Positions 46,552 through 58,594 of a DNA stretch of 64,000 bases are shown here, in pieces. The DNA comes from Hyparrhenia diplandra (taxonomy: Eukaryota; Streptophyta; Magnoliopsida; Poales; Poaceae): positions 124,001-188,000 of the forward strand of contig JADLZK010009225.1 in NCBI GenBank assembly GCA_015847255.1, in the 5' to 3' direction. The position numbers were made by a program, and so were the translations under genes. The first letter of the stretch is position 1; every line of letters starts with the position of its first letter. The notes beneath the pieces are model-generated. The model did no database searches. It had not been told where the DNA came from and saw only the letters and a list, made by a program, of their open reading frames with translations.

Positions 46552-47550
46552 ATATTATACCCTGTCCTACCGAGATGTTGATCTTCTCTTGAGTCATAAA
46601 CACAAAAAAGAATAATCTGTGGTCTATTATGCTGGTAATTCAAGGATATATCTCTCTTGTATATGTCTGGGAACTTGTTAGATGCATCTGTTATCCTGCT
46701 CTTAGTTGTTCTTTTAACTCGGGCCTGTGTGGCCGTTTGTAAAGGCTGGTCTTTAGCGATAGGCTCTCCTTAGTTGGCTGCAGTTTGTGAGTTGCTGCGT
46801 CTGGAGGTTGCTTAATGATCCTCAACTCTGCTGTTCCCGTTCCTGAGCTTCTGTTTTGCTCTCTTCCTTTTCTTCTGATTTCGTTTTTGCTGACTATTCT
46901 CAAACTCTCTGTGGGTTACCTCAGGTTGGAAAAAATAATCTCTCTTGTATATGTGTCCATGAGTCCATTTGTTGATACATGCTGAACTCTTGATGTGATT
47001 TTCCCCCCTTTGGTTAGGACAAAAATGCACCATCACGGGTGACGCTCTCCTGTATCATCTTGCTTGGGACATAGATGGATGACTATTTTTCACGCTTCCT
47101 AAACCTTGGTTGGCAGCTAAGACAATACTTGACAGAATTAATAGGTACCAATACCAACAACTTGAGCTTGTATATCTTAGTTCACAAAACTACTTGGGAT
47201 TTGGGCATGCTGATATTTTAGAGCACCTAGCCATCTTGTTTCTTTTGCTGATTCTGAGTTACAAGTTCCTAATTGATTCCTATTTTCTTTCCTTTATTTA
47301 TATGAACAATTAGTTTAATACTTGACTACTTTCTGTTAGATAGTAGCCCTAGATGTATTGTTATTTTGAGACACACATAGCCTTTTAATTTTGAAGCATT
47401 GTGGTTAGAATTTCTGAGGCTTTGACTGGATAAGATGTGTTTGACTGCCGGTGAGACAAATCCTTCTCAAAACTAGAGAAGCCTGACATTTGATGTTTTT
47501 TGTTGTGTTTTTCTTTTTTTTTTTTTTAATTTTTTTCTTTATCCTTGCAG
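46552..47550 (+). other. Sequence upstream of the first recognised hydrolase exon
   Basis: Probably intron or leader of the hydrolase gene. A long T-run (about 47513-47528) precedes the acceptor at 47550. No exon recognised. Confidence 0.4.
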
Positions 47551-48334
47551 AAAATTGGCTTCAGTCCATTGATTGGATTCCTCAACGTCTTGGAGTTCAA
47601 TTCTCTGCTAGCCATGGAGGATCATTGACTGGGACCACAGGATATTTTCATGAAAGGGCCTTTGCAATATCAGTTTCTACTACAGAAGAGCTGCAAGAGC
47701 AGATTGCAAATGGAGCATCTGAAGGCACAATTTTCAGAAGAGGACTTTCTAGTATTTATTTTTCACAAACACGGCGCATTGACACATGTTTCACTTTCCA
47801 GTATTTATGAAAGGTTCAGTTTTCTTATATCTTCATCAATCAGTAAGCAGATTACATCCGCTGTTATCTTGTGTCTCAAATTCACTTTGCAACTATTTGT
47901 GTTGTTAGGTCATTTGTCAGGTCTTCCAATCTTGTAAATGGCTTCAGGCTGGTACGAAGATTGGCATTCAGTGTGCGAGATCAGTGGAATCTGTTTTCAA
48001 GTGAACTGCATGCCAAACTAACCAGGTTAGTTAATGCCTTCTCTGTTCAGCTATATTTGCTTACATGTTGCATCTTGTGGTCTGAGGACTCGGTGAGGTT
48101 GCAGCCCAGTTTTCTTTGTTCTAATTAGTTCTAAGATAATCATTGTTTTATCACAGGATCTTACATCGTTTCTGGACAACACTACAGGGATCTCGTGAAG
48201 ACATAGGATGGCTGCAAAGAACTCGGGCATCACTTTGTTCAGTTGATGGGACAGGTCGCTTCAAGGAGATTTTGCATGAGATCAGGTGAATTTTTAGTGC
48301 CCAGTTTTAGTGAACCCTCAGTCACACACACACA

Positions 48335-48369
<35 letters not shown>

Positions 48370-49768
48370 AAACACCACCTTTTTTTTGTAGGAAGTATTT
48401 GTAGCATGCTTTCAAATACTGTAGTGTGAAAATTTTGATCATAAACTACCAATTAAGTAGGACTGGAAGTGATTAATCAGTTCTGAGAAGGCCGGCAATA
48501 CTAAAATCTGCTTTATGTTTCAGAAATGGCATGCACTGCCTGCCTGATACACTGGTTTACTTATTTGTTCCTGGTGAGATATCTTTCTCAACATAGCTGG
48601 TTTCTATGGATGATCTTTAAATGCCATTGCTTACAAATTATCCCTGTTTGTACAACTTTGTGCAGGCCTTTTTAGCAACCACAGTCCACTTTACTTCACC
48701 AACACGAAACGATTCTTTTCAAAAATGGGATTGGCTTGCCATATTGCAAAAATTCATAGCGAGGTATTTGAGCTGAAGGGTGGCATGCAAGTGTTATTTT
48801 TTCCCCTAATGTCCTGAAGCATCTGCTGCTTGTACTAATATTTCATACTGTTATTTCTTTAAACTTACCATTTGCTTTTGTGTAGGCGTCAGTAGAGAAC
48901 AATGCGTGGGAACTGAAACAATACATTGAGGAGCTCTACTGGGGATCTGGTAAGCGGGTTCTGCTCCTTGGCCATAGCAAAGGTGGAGTTGATGCAGCTG
49001 CAGCTCTTTCCTTGTATTGGTCTGAGCTCAAGGGTAAGGTTGCTGGCCTGGCGTTGGTTCAGAGCCCATATGGTGGCACCCCGGTCGCCTCAGATATCCT
49101 ACGAGAAGGACAGATAGCTGATAAGGAGACAAGGAGGATCATGGAGCTCATTGTATGCAAACTAATCAAGGTCCCAATCATGAACTGTTTCTCAGTCAAA
49201 TCCATTGTTACAAAATTGTTCGTCATTATCTCATCCATTTCAGTCAACTAATGAACAATTGCAGGGTGACATCAGGGCCTTGGATGACCTCACATATGCT
49301 AAGAGAAAGGACTTCATCTCCAAGCACAAGCTCCCCATCGATGAGGTGCCGATCATCTCCTTCCACACGAAGCCAGCACCGCACCCACAGTGCTTGCATC
49401 ACTGACCCATGTGGCTCAAGCCGAGCTCCTCCCATGGCTTCCCCTGCCACAGTTCTTCCTATCTGCATCTGAGTTTGTCGAGTCAATGATCGCCTCTCTG
49501 AAGGTCCCCGTGGTTGCGCCTGTGTCGGCAGCCATGGCGGTCACAGCCCTCCACCTGCGGTTGCGCTATGGGGAGAGGAGCGATGGGCTGGTGACGACGC
49601 GATGCTGAGGTGCCTGGGTCGGTGGTGGTAAGGCCTGAGAGGAGGCTGGACCACGCATGGATGGTTTACTCCACGCTGAAGATGGGCAGCGCTGAGGCTG
49701 ACGCAAGCGAGATGTGCGAGGCTCTGCTTGCCATGCTCGTTGAGATTGGCAGGAAGAAATTTTGCTGA
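47551..49768 (+). CDS. Alpha/beta hydrolase (lipase-like), N-terminus missing and three frame breaks
   Basis: Exons with GT-AG introns and consistent phases: 47551-47813, 47921-48025, 48157-48285, 48524-48573, 48666-48763, 48886-49170 and 49265-49768. VYLFVPGLFSNH is the first strand and oxyanion region. RVLLLGHSKGGVDAAAALSLY holds the GxSxG nucleophile elbow (Ser in GHSKGG), and AGLALVQSPYGGTPVASDI follows. A late His (DHAWMVYSTLK) could complete the triad. Substrate unknown; it reads like an uncharacterised plant hydrolase. Three indels break the frame: an extra G near 47724 (between NGASE and AQFSEEDF), a lost base at 49380/49381 (before APTVLASLTHV), and two lost bases near 49595 (before DAEVPGSVVV). 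The incoming phase of the first exon (one base of a codon upstream) shows that an upstream coding exon exists. Confidence 0.75.
48323..48372 (+). repeat. CA microsatellite followed by an A-run
   Basis: About 12 CA units then about 25 A residues, in an intron of the hydrolase gene. Prone to length error and polymorphism. Confidence 0.9.
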
Positions 49769-50470
49769 CCATCTGTCATCTGGAGTTCTTGATGGTTTTG
49801 GTTATATGTGCACAAATGTGTCGAACTAGATGGAACTTACTACGAGTAGTAGCATAGCACAGTAGCAGTGTAGCACTATCTGATGTCACACACACACACA
49901 CTACAAATGATGGAATATTACAGTCTTTACAGGGAACAGTGGAAATTAGATTTATTTCCTTTATTGAAAGCAAATATCCTGTGGCAATATGCAATTTTGT
50001 TTTTGACGAACCGTATGATACTTTTTGGCTATGTAATGTTCTTAACATTCACATTTAATTTAGTTCTGTTTGGAATGGTTTTGGTCTTGTTTGGAGCTCG
50101 ATTTCATTTGCCTGGACAAGCAAGGCCTTGTTTGGTAGTGTTTTCTGTGGCTCTAGCTCGTCTGAAAAAAAAAAAGTTTCTTCAGGCTTCTAGTTTATTT
50201 TGCGAGACAGTTCATGTGAATAATGCTGCTACATTACCTAGTTTAGATGTTTAGAATTCGCACACAAAAAAGGTTTAGGTGTTGGCACAGGACACTGTGT
50301 CAAATAGGGCCTTAATTTTATACTTAATTTTTTTTGTTTGAATTAGACATGACTCATATCCTATTGGACACTTGGTTAGGTTTCCGTCTAAATAGGCTCT
50401 GAATAAAGGACTACTCTCTTTGTTCTAAATGGAATCATGACTCATATCCTATTGGAAACTTGGTTAGGTT
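49769..50470. other. 3' flank of the hydrolase gene
   Basis: A CA repeat (49889-49903) and a 30-base ATGACTCATATCCTATTGGA-type direct repeat (about 50348 and 50447). No gene recognised. Confidence 0.5.
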
Positions 50471-50687
50471 TGTGTAAACTATCAAAACTCTAATCAAGGG
50501 CACAGGATATGGATCCAACGTCTATGGAGACAGGTGGGGTTTTCACTTAAACTCTCCCACCTTGATACACACGGGTTAGATTTAAACCCCATAGGTAAGA
50601 GGTTTAAGTGAAAAAAAAAAACGCACTTATCTCCTAGACGTTGGATCCAGATCCTGTGGCCTTGATTAGAGTTTCCATAGCTTACAC
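50471..50687. mobile_element. Long-TIR MITE, copy 1
   Basis: The two halves are inverted copies: ACTCTAATCAAGG-CACAGGAT at the left and its complement at the right. They extend outward through an AAACTAT-type end and inward through GGATCCAACGTCTA. A related element lies at 61806-62011. Superfamily not determined. Confidence 0.75.
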
Positions 50688-50720
50688 ACGATGTTGGTTT
50701 TCATAGCCCACGTTACCGTC

Positions 50721-51080
50721 CTAGATAGGATCGTGTTTTTTTAGGATGGAGTACAAAGCAAACGTATCACAAGTGAATAAAAAAATCTAGAGGATGTTGG
50801 GTCTGATAAGAAACGATCTAGAGGTTGTGGGTTGATGATTCGTCCTAAATAGGGTTGTGTTTTTTTAGGGTGGAGTACAAAGTAAAATTATCACAAGTGA
50901 AATAATGGTTGTGGTGGGTTAATGATTTTTGCATCTGATAAGAAACGAGGCTGTGGGTTGATGATTTTTGCATATGGTAAATAGGATTGTGTTTTTTTTT
51001 TAGGATGGAGTACAAAGCAAACGTATCACAAGTGAAATAAAACATGTAAGGCTGTGGGTTGATGATTTTGCATATGGTAA
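50721..51080 (+). repeat. Three-copy tandem repeat of about 125-133 bp
   Basis: Units start near 50721, 50844 and 50977. Each holds a T-run, GGATGGAGTACAAAGCAAAC, ATCACAAGTGAA and GTGGGTTGATGATT in that order. The copies differ by small indels. Upstream of the L21 gene. Confidence 0.8.
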
Positions 51081-51420
51081 GATGGCTGATGTTGTTTTGA
51101 TAAAAGAAAAATACTATACCATAGTTGATAGATAAGTTTAAGCGAACATGATCCTAATCCTAAGAAAGACAGTCACAGAATGCTGATCCAAAATTGCTCC
51201 AAGGCTTGAAGGCTTGAATCATACATACTTCAAGATTCTGAGCACTAGATGGTATAAGGGGGCCCAAGTCTCAGTGTCACTATAGTCTCCTGCAGGCAAG
51301 GCTGGGCTGGTTTCACGGTTCACACCGCCTTAAACCCTCGTCAAAACCGCAGCTCACCGAATATTTCCATTTCTACCCTTTCCTCTCCTCCGACCCCCCG
51401 CCGCCGCCGCCGCCGCAGCC
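51081..51420 (+). promoter_or_regulatory. L21 5' flank and leader
   Basis: AT-rich sequence passing into a GC-rich leader with CGCCGCCGCC repeats directly before the ATG. An AAACCCTCG motif at about 51333 resembles a partial telo-box. Confidence 0.4.
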
Positions 51421-54115
51421 ATGGCGTCGCGGCGCTGCCTCCCTTCGCCTCTTCTCGAGCCGACTCGTTCCTCAGAGATCTCAACCTCTTGCACCGGTCT
51501 CTATGGCGACCCGAACCCTGACCTCTTTGTCCGAGCCCCTCGGGCCCCCAGCTCCCCGGGCCCTTGCCTCCCCCCGGCTGTACTACCCCTCGCGCTGCCA
51601 CTTCGCATCCCGATCCTCCGGCGACGACGACGACGACGAAGACGAGGAAGAGCACTACGACGAGGAGGAGAGCGCGAGGGGGAATGGGGGGACGAGGAGG
51701 AGGCGGTGGCGGCGAAGAAACCGAGTGGGAAGACGGAAGAGGAGAAGGTAGCGGAGGCGGCGGAGATCGGCTACAAAGTGTTGGGACCGCTCGGGGCTGA
51801 CGAGAAACCGTTCAAGCCCTACGAGCCTGTCTTCGCCGTCGTACAGGTCTGCTCCATTTGCCCCCAGTGTTTCGATTTTTGAGGCCGCGGTTTGGATCTA
51901 GTTCGTGAATGCGTGTGCTTGTTTCTCCCTACAGATTGGCTCGCATCAATTCAAGGTGAGCAATGGCGACTCCATCTTCACGGAGAGGTTGAAGTTCTGT
52001 GATGTGAATGACAAGGTAAGAAATAGCTTCGTATAGTGCGACCTGACTTTTGTGTGATTTGGGCCTTTGACCATAATTAGTTAGCTGACCCAAAATAACA
52101 CCATTAGATACCCATTTGCATCCATGTACTGGTATATGATGAGGCTGTGACTTGTGATTAATAGTTGTGATGTTTGAGGTTGTGTTTCAGTACGAAAGCT
52201 TTATGTTCTTTCCTGTTTCATGTACTATCTTCATATATAGTTAAATTGCAATAAGAAATGTTGCTATAGTAGATGGTGTAATGATATTTACAATTTCCTG
52301 AACTTGTAACGGAACCCTAGTGATATAACTCTTTTTGCCTACTAGGGCTTGAACTGTTGTGATTCTGCTCAAATTTATGTTGAAACTGAGCCTTGGACTA
52401 TAGGTTCTAGTTATACTCTATTTTGGAGAATGTACTTTTAGCCTCACATTTTCTTCTGGATACATAGATCAAAAGTGTAGAATCTTGAATTGTGATTAGT
52501 TGATTGAGAAGGACTATTGTTCAGGCCTTCTTATTTTAGTTGGATATATGTAGTATATATGTATGTATGCATGTGTTTTTTCTGATGTTTTCTTAAGTTT
52601 ATTAGAAACTACAAGTTAAGAAGCGCAATCTACTTTTTGGCTTCATGAATTCCTTCGATGATGCTAGCAACTTGCATAGGTCTCTTTGTGGCATCCTGTC
52701 TATTTTATTCTATTCATGATTATCTGATGCTGCTCTTGTCTGCTTGACTTTACTGCAGTTGGTCTTAAACCGAGTTCTCATGCTTGGTTCACAAACTCAA
52801 ACAGTTATTGGGAGGCCAATACTACCTGATGCTGCTGTTCATGCTGTTGTAGAAGAACATGTAAGATGAACAGTCAAACACTAATTTCTTGACCTCTGTT
52901 TTTTGTTGCCACAGCATTTTTTACTAATGAAATTTATGAAATGATTACTAAACTCAATTTTATGAAAACAAGTCAATATAAGTGTATCTGCTCGATTAGT
53001 GGAATTTTGGTTGCAAAATTTTAAGCACTTTCTGTGCATCTGTGTATCAAAACAATTCAGGCACTTTCTGTGTTTCTGTGCCGATTTCAGATTCATTTGT
53101 GTGTATTTATTTATTTTAGTGATTTGATTGGTATGCATGCCTATCTACTTACTGGGTAGTGACAATTTAAACCTACTGAGTACCGATTTTTTGATGCATT
53201 TGAAGTGGCCTAGCTGATAGGACTATAGGAGTAGTCACATTGGCAGCGCTGGAGAAGCCTTATATTCGTATTACAGTTGTGATAATCATCTGCAGTTTGT
53301 ACACATTTTCTAGTGTATGTAATGTTATATTTGTATGACTTGATTATATTTTGTAACTTGTAAGTCGTGCATCTCATTCTTTATTTAATCAAATCTTGTC
53401 CTGAAGGCTTGTTCAAGTATAAAGTGGTAAAATGTTGTGACTACGAGATATGTGCTGAAGGATTATATTTTGTAACAGAAAATTTACAATTTACTAGATA
53501 TGTGCTGAGGACCACCTATCTGATCTGTTGATGACCATGTTGGGTTGCATACTTGCATCATTCTAATGCTTTTAACTTGAATGACACCTGATGAGCTTAA
53601 ATTATAGTATTAGTTATAGATTTTGCTGACACCATATGCTTATATACATCTATAAACCATGGTTTTCTGTTTTTTATAATCGCCAAAGATAGGAGTATGA
53701 AAAATATGCCTTTCAATCTTTATGTCAACCTGCACATAGTTTCTTGGCATTACCTTGCCAGAGCTCATTTTGATGCAATTGTTTGTTGTGACATATTGAT
53801 GTACTAATTTGAGTTCAATTTCTCTTGCTAATCTTGACAGGCCTTAGATGCAAAAGTGATCATATTCAAGAAGAAACGGAGAAAAAATTACCGCCGGACA
53901 AAGGGCCATCGTCAGGTACATTTTATGATGTTTTTAGTTTCACTAATATGCACTTCACCCTAAAGAAACCACGAATGCTTTCTTGGTACTTGCCTTGTCC
54001 ATGTGGGTCATGTATTTCTGACTGTTGCTGTAACCTTTTACAGGAGTTGACAAAACTGAGAATAACCGACATTGAAGGAATAGATAAGCCAGAGGCTGCT
54101 GCTGTTGCTGCCTAA
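51421..54115 (+). CDS. RPL21M: Mitochondrial ribosomal protein L21 (bL21m)
   Basis: Five exons: 51421-51846, 51935-52015, 52759-52860, 53841-53915 and 54044-54115, all GT-AG and in phase. Exons 2-5 encode the bL21 fold: IGSHQFKVSNGDSIFTERL, LVLNRVLMLGSQTQTVIGRP, then KVIIFKKKRRKNYRRTKGHR with the conserved basic rRNA-binding loop, then ELTKLRITDI. A long N-terminal part (about 140 residues) suits an organelle presequence plus acidic linker. In Arabidopsis the homologue is NFD1. Exon 1 is open in one frame, but residues about 5-84 read much better in another frame, with LRLFSSRLVPQRSQPLA as a mitochondrial-type presequence and a DDDDDEDEEE linker. That implies a 2-base loss near 51432 and a 2-base gain near 51672 that cancel. 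Alternatively, translation begins at the ATG at 51503. Confidence 0.85.
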
Positions 54116-54685
54116 ATTCAAGGCAAGGAGAGAAGTAACAGCGCCTGTTGTTTATGGCAGCAAGGCCTACCTAAGTGCCTAGGCAATCATTTTGGCCGGT
54201 CTTATAAGTTCTGTCAGATTTTGATAGTCGATACCAGTGAAATGTTGCTTCTTTTGTGGTTGAATTATAGGTTAGAAGCCGTCAGCATTCGGACTGGGTA
54301 CAATATCTGACATGATGCCAATGTACTGAGCCGTTTGGGTGGTGTTGATCGGCCGTTGTAGTTTACAGTGACACTTGTTTTTCATTTGTGGTTAGCTTTT
54401 CTGTGCACATCCTTTATATATGTGTTCTGAACTTCTGATACATCAGGTCCATGTTGACTGCTATAGTGTAATAATGAAACTGCAGTGCCTCTGTCTGGTC
54501 CAATGTCTGAAAATGTTAGAGCTGGCTTATGCAAATGTAGCTGCAAGTATTACACTTGCTTGCATACCTCTGAACCTCTGTTTCTGTGGAATGAAAAATT
54601 GTGGATTCCCAACTGGGAGTTGAAAATGCTGGCTAAAGAGCTGCCCACTCAACAAGAGTGGTATCGTACTAGAATTTGCAGCTTG
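54116..54685 (+). other. L21 3' UTR and downstream sequence
   Basis: No coding feature recognised. Confidence 0.5.
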
Positions 54686-55575
54686 TAAGTAGCACCTATG
54701 GTGCACTTGTTTTTAGCCTATGCTGAATTTCCCCAACGCATCGCGGGGTTACAGGTGCCGATGCACCGGTGCTCGCGCGTCCATTTCCATTTGACGGGGG
54801 TTAACCTTGGAACATTTTCATTTTCATTTGCCGTGTTAAGCGGCGCATTTCCGTTGGGGACAGGGGGGCGGAACCTTGCATACTGGTCATGCAGTGGTCT
54901 GATAGACTGTAGAGTGATCCATCGATTCTGAAGACGTGTTGAACGTCTGTCGAGTACACCACCATGGGGTTATCTGTGCGCCGCCTGGGCGGATACGGGT
55001 TCCGGATCTTCGGACCCCAGCTCGGTGGCCGGCTGCGTGGAAGATGGCTGCGCTTGCGCCGCCGCCGCGGCGAAGAAGACGACTGCCAGATCCGTGTTTT
55101 CCACGGTGGGTCGCAGCCGGGACCGTCGCCGGAGATTGGGATGGGGCTCGCCGGAGATTGGGATAGGGCTGGCGAAATTGGTTCCGTCTGTTGGAGACGG
55201 GGACTTTTGCATTCTCTCGTGCTTCTCCTGTTTGTGACTCAATGCCTCATAAAAGGTCTATTGTTGGAGACAGCCTAAGTAGCACCTATGGTGCACTTGT
55301 TTTTAGCGCTATGCTGAATTTCCCCAGCTTACAGGTGCCGATGCAGTGGTAAAGTGTCCATTTCCATTTGACGGGTTAACCTTGAACATTTTCATTTTCA
55401 TTTGCCGTGTTAAGCTCATTTCCGTTTGACGCGGAATGCATACTGTCATGCTCTGATAGACTGTAGAGTGATCCTAATCTGAAGACGTGTTGCTCTGTCG
55501 GTTTATCTGTTTTTGCGGATAGTTCCCACTTCCCAGCTCAGTCAGCTGCGCTTCTGCAATCGACTAGATCCGTGT
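54686..55575 (+). repeat. Tandem duplication with unequal, GC-inflated first copy
   Basis: Unit 1 (54686-55275) and unit 2 (55276-55575) share the same backbone, starting TAAGTAGCACCTATGGTGCA and running through GATAGACTGTAGAGTGATCC to AGATCCGTGTTTT. Unit 1 contains many extra short GC-rich pieces, for example near 54735, 54768, 54840, 54855 and 54985-55080. It also has a unique tail at 55100-55275. No gene recognised; the open frame at 54964-55278 follows from the GC-rich insertions. Confidence 0.75.
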
Positions 55576-55579
55576 TTTT

Positions 55580-55772
55580 GGGGTGCGTTTAGATACCAAA
55601 AATGTGCAAAATTTTGGGAGGTATTTTGATGAAGACGTTTCGTTTGTTAGTGGTAAATATTATCCTCTTCGTTTTTTGTATACAATATACATCTAATTTG
55701 TAATTAGTTTATTTTTTTACCTACATTTCAGACTCGATAAATGTGCGGTATTTTAATGTGCTAAACACACCC
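55580..55772. mobile_element. Tourist-like MITE
   Basis: GGGGTGCGTTTAG at the left is the inverted copy of CTAAACACACCC at the right. A second CTAAACACACCC follows at 55786-55797, so the right end may be duplicated or nested. Confidence 0.6.
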
Positions 55773-55797
55773 GAGAAAGTTGGGGCTAAACACACCC

Positions 55798-57837
55798 GAT
55801 TGGAATTGCACATGTATGGCCTCCTGTCACTTTCTGTATGGTAATTACTCCTTGTCCTCTCACGTTCTGTCCGGTCAACGAAGCAGCGTGTTTATAATTA
55901 TGCATTGAGCAGATTGTTTTTTTCCTTACCTTTTTTTTAAAGAAGAAAAAACTTCCTTCACCCTGGGCCCTGGCATCCACTTTGCAAATCACAAGGCATT
56001 ATTTACGTGGTGATGGAAGTGGCACTAGCACTAGCACCACCAAAGAACACAATTAGTTTTACTCGTCTGCAGGTTAATGGATTCGATTTTAATCGTTAGT
56101 GCTGCTGGTGTGCTTGGTGATCGCTGATTGGACCTGTGGATGTGGACTCCTTTTGGTGTCATTTCGTATGGTCGAGGTTGCTAACTTCGTGCTTAGCTTC
56201 ACAACTTTATACAGGTACTCCGTATATAGTTGTATGGCTACATGGAGCATTTATTTACTTCTTTTTCTCTCTGAAGATCCATCGACAGGAGTATGTCGAT
56301 CGTCAGAGATATATATTGATAGAGAAGGAACTAAATAAATACAACAAAAAAGAAAAGAAAAAGGAAACCACAACACTCATGACTTCTTTTTTTTTTTTTT
56401 TGAATCATGAGTATTTCTTATTTTAGTATTACGAAGATTATTTCCTAATTTCTCTTATAATTCCTACTAGGAAGCAAAAAGGCCTTGGGTCATTCACACA
56501 TATCCGTATATATGCTTTTAATAAATCCAGCTGGTGCAATTATATTTTTCCAACCGTAGAAATCAATTGCTCAATTGTTGTATCAACAAAAAGATAGCCC
56601 CTTTCAGGCTTTCACGGATACATGCATCCCATTCCAGACATTCCAAAAAAAATGACTTCACTGTTGAAGTGAAGCCCAGCCCTTCCAAACGGGGCTAACT
56701 AACCTCTATAAACGGATAAACAATTTGGCTAAGAGACATTCACGAGAAAGATCCAATCCAAACTTGCATGCAACTGTCAAGGATCATGATGATCTTTGCA
56801 GATAGATCTTGTCTTGTGTACTGAACTGAACTGAACTCCGCCTGCAAGCCTAGGCGTGTGGTTTAGCATCAGGAATCAGGACCCAACCAACCGAGGGCTA
56901 ATTGGAAGCCGTGTTCATCTACATCGCCTCCACCAACGCAAAGTCTCCACGCCAAAAGTCAGAGCTGAACGCTGCACGATGCGCAAGGGCAAAGCCACTT
57001 TTGGCAAAGCAAAGCTAGGGCGCCCGCCACCATTGGTGGGTGTCATCGCAGGTTCCCATCCCGGTGCTGTAATGGAGGAACTGTGCTGAGCATTCAGATT
57101 AGAGATGGAGCATATCCTCTTCTCATCAAGCACCTGCATTTGGCTTAAACAACTGACCTGGCGGCCTGCTTTGCATCTCCTTTCTGGGTGCCTCCCCATT
57201 CCCCACCTCCTCCTGTCATGGTCACTCTCACTCATCTCAAAGGAAGCAGATGGAGCTTATCCAATTCCATCCGTCTCCCTGCAAGCAACTTGCAGCCCTC
57301 TTTTTCTTTTTCTGTGACAAGAAAAAAGGCCATCGTTTGTCTCCCTGTTGATTGTTGATCCACCTTCTTTTGGCACTGAAATACAGAAGCAGCTATGCAA
57401 CAGAACACAGAAATTCAGCAGACACTTTTGAGCTGAAAAATGTCTTGGAGATGGCAATGTTAGGCTGAGGGGTGTAGCTTGTTGCATGTCGATGAAAGTG
57501 GTTTGAGACCTTTTGCTTGTAAGGTCACATTCAGAAAATCCCAACCTTCCCTTTGGATTTTAATTAGGAGTATATAACAGAGAATATGCTTCAATAGTGG
57601 CCTGTGCCTTTTCCCTTTGTAAAGTTGGTCTCAGGAAGATTCTGAGATTATTCTAATCTTATGAGTTTTCTATACTAAGCTTCCATTCACAAACGTTGGT
57701 TGATCTGCTTATTGCTGAATTGTTTGGAAAATTGATGGCACAAAGGATGGCATATGCTGCAAGAGTTACTTGTACTTTTGGTATAAAGCTTGTTTCTACA
57801 AAGACTCCATATGATTATTGTTTAAACTCCACGGCCA
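55798..57837. other. Intergenic sequence without recognised genes
   Basis: Contains T-runs at about 55917-55940 and 56386-56401. Unassigned open frames at 56856-57235 and 57257-57544 have no domain or splice support. Confidence 0.45.
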
Positions 57838-58594
57838 AACCCTAGGGCCGCCGCCGCCGGCTCCTGCTTTCCACCACCGCTGGTCCCCCTCCCTTCTCCT
57901 CCGGCATCACGCCGGGGGTTGAAGGGAGTGGGGATCCATCGTTTTTAGTAAGTTTTTTCCCTAGTAGATCGAGTCTTCAAGGTTCAAGTTTTCTCCGGAG
58001 ATCCAATCGAAGAGATTGGCCACGGCGTAAGGCGTCGTCAAGATCGTCGATGGAGCAATGGAGCATGTCGTTCCTCAACGGTGTTTGCAAGACGAAGACA
58101 TCACCATTGATGGAGAATAAGGTACTCCGGCCTTTCCTTTGTCTCGTTGTGGTTCTATGCAGCCATGGCGATGGGCTAGTGAGATTTAGTTTTCCAACGA
58201 TATCTATCTGGATGTCGGTTAGACTTGTGTTCTCTCATGACGAATCCGGTGAAGGCAACGGCGATGAGTTCGGCGACGAATCGGCGGCGCCAATTTCATT
58301 ATGTTTGCATGTGGAGTTTTAGCGGGTTTATTCCTCTTTTTGCAAAAGTGATGGGTATGAGGATGACGGCGGTGGATGGTGAGTTGGCCCTATTCGTTCA
58401 AATCGGAGCTTGCGTCCGTGGCATATCCGTTTGGGATGGTGATCCTAGATGGTGGAATTTATGGCTTTTTCAAGGTTTCTTGTCTCCCATCAATAAAGGT
58501 GGAGTAGTTTGGCTTACTTTTGTAATGAGAGGATGTAACTTGCTTTAGTATCAATGGAATTTTTTCTTATCGCAAAAAAAAAAAAAAAAAAAAA
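57838..58594 (+). mobile_element. Retroposed sequence with A21 tail (LINE/SINE-type)
   Basis: Begins with a GC-rich leader-like segment (AAACCCTAGGGCCGCCGCCG), continues through weakly coding sequence and ends AATTTTTTCTTATCGC followed by 21 A residues at 58574-58594. The A-tail and absence of introns mark an RNA-mediated insertion. Open frames at 58050-58322 and 58225-58548 show no domain. Target duplication not found. Confidence 0.5.

Noticed and set aside
56915..57235. 106-codon minus-strand ORF
   Set aside because: No domain, no splice signals, and an overlapping plus-strand frame is equally open.
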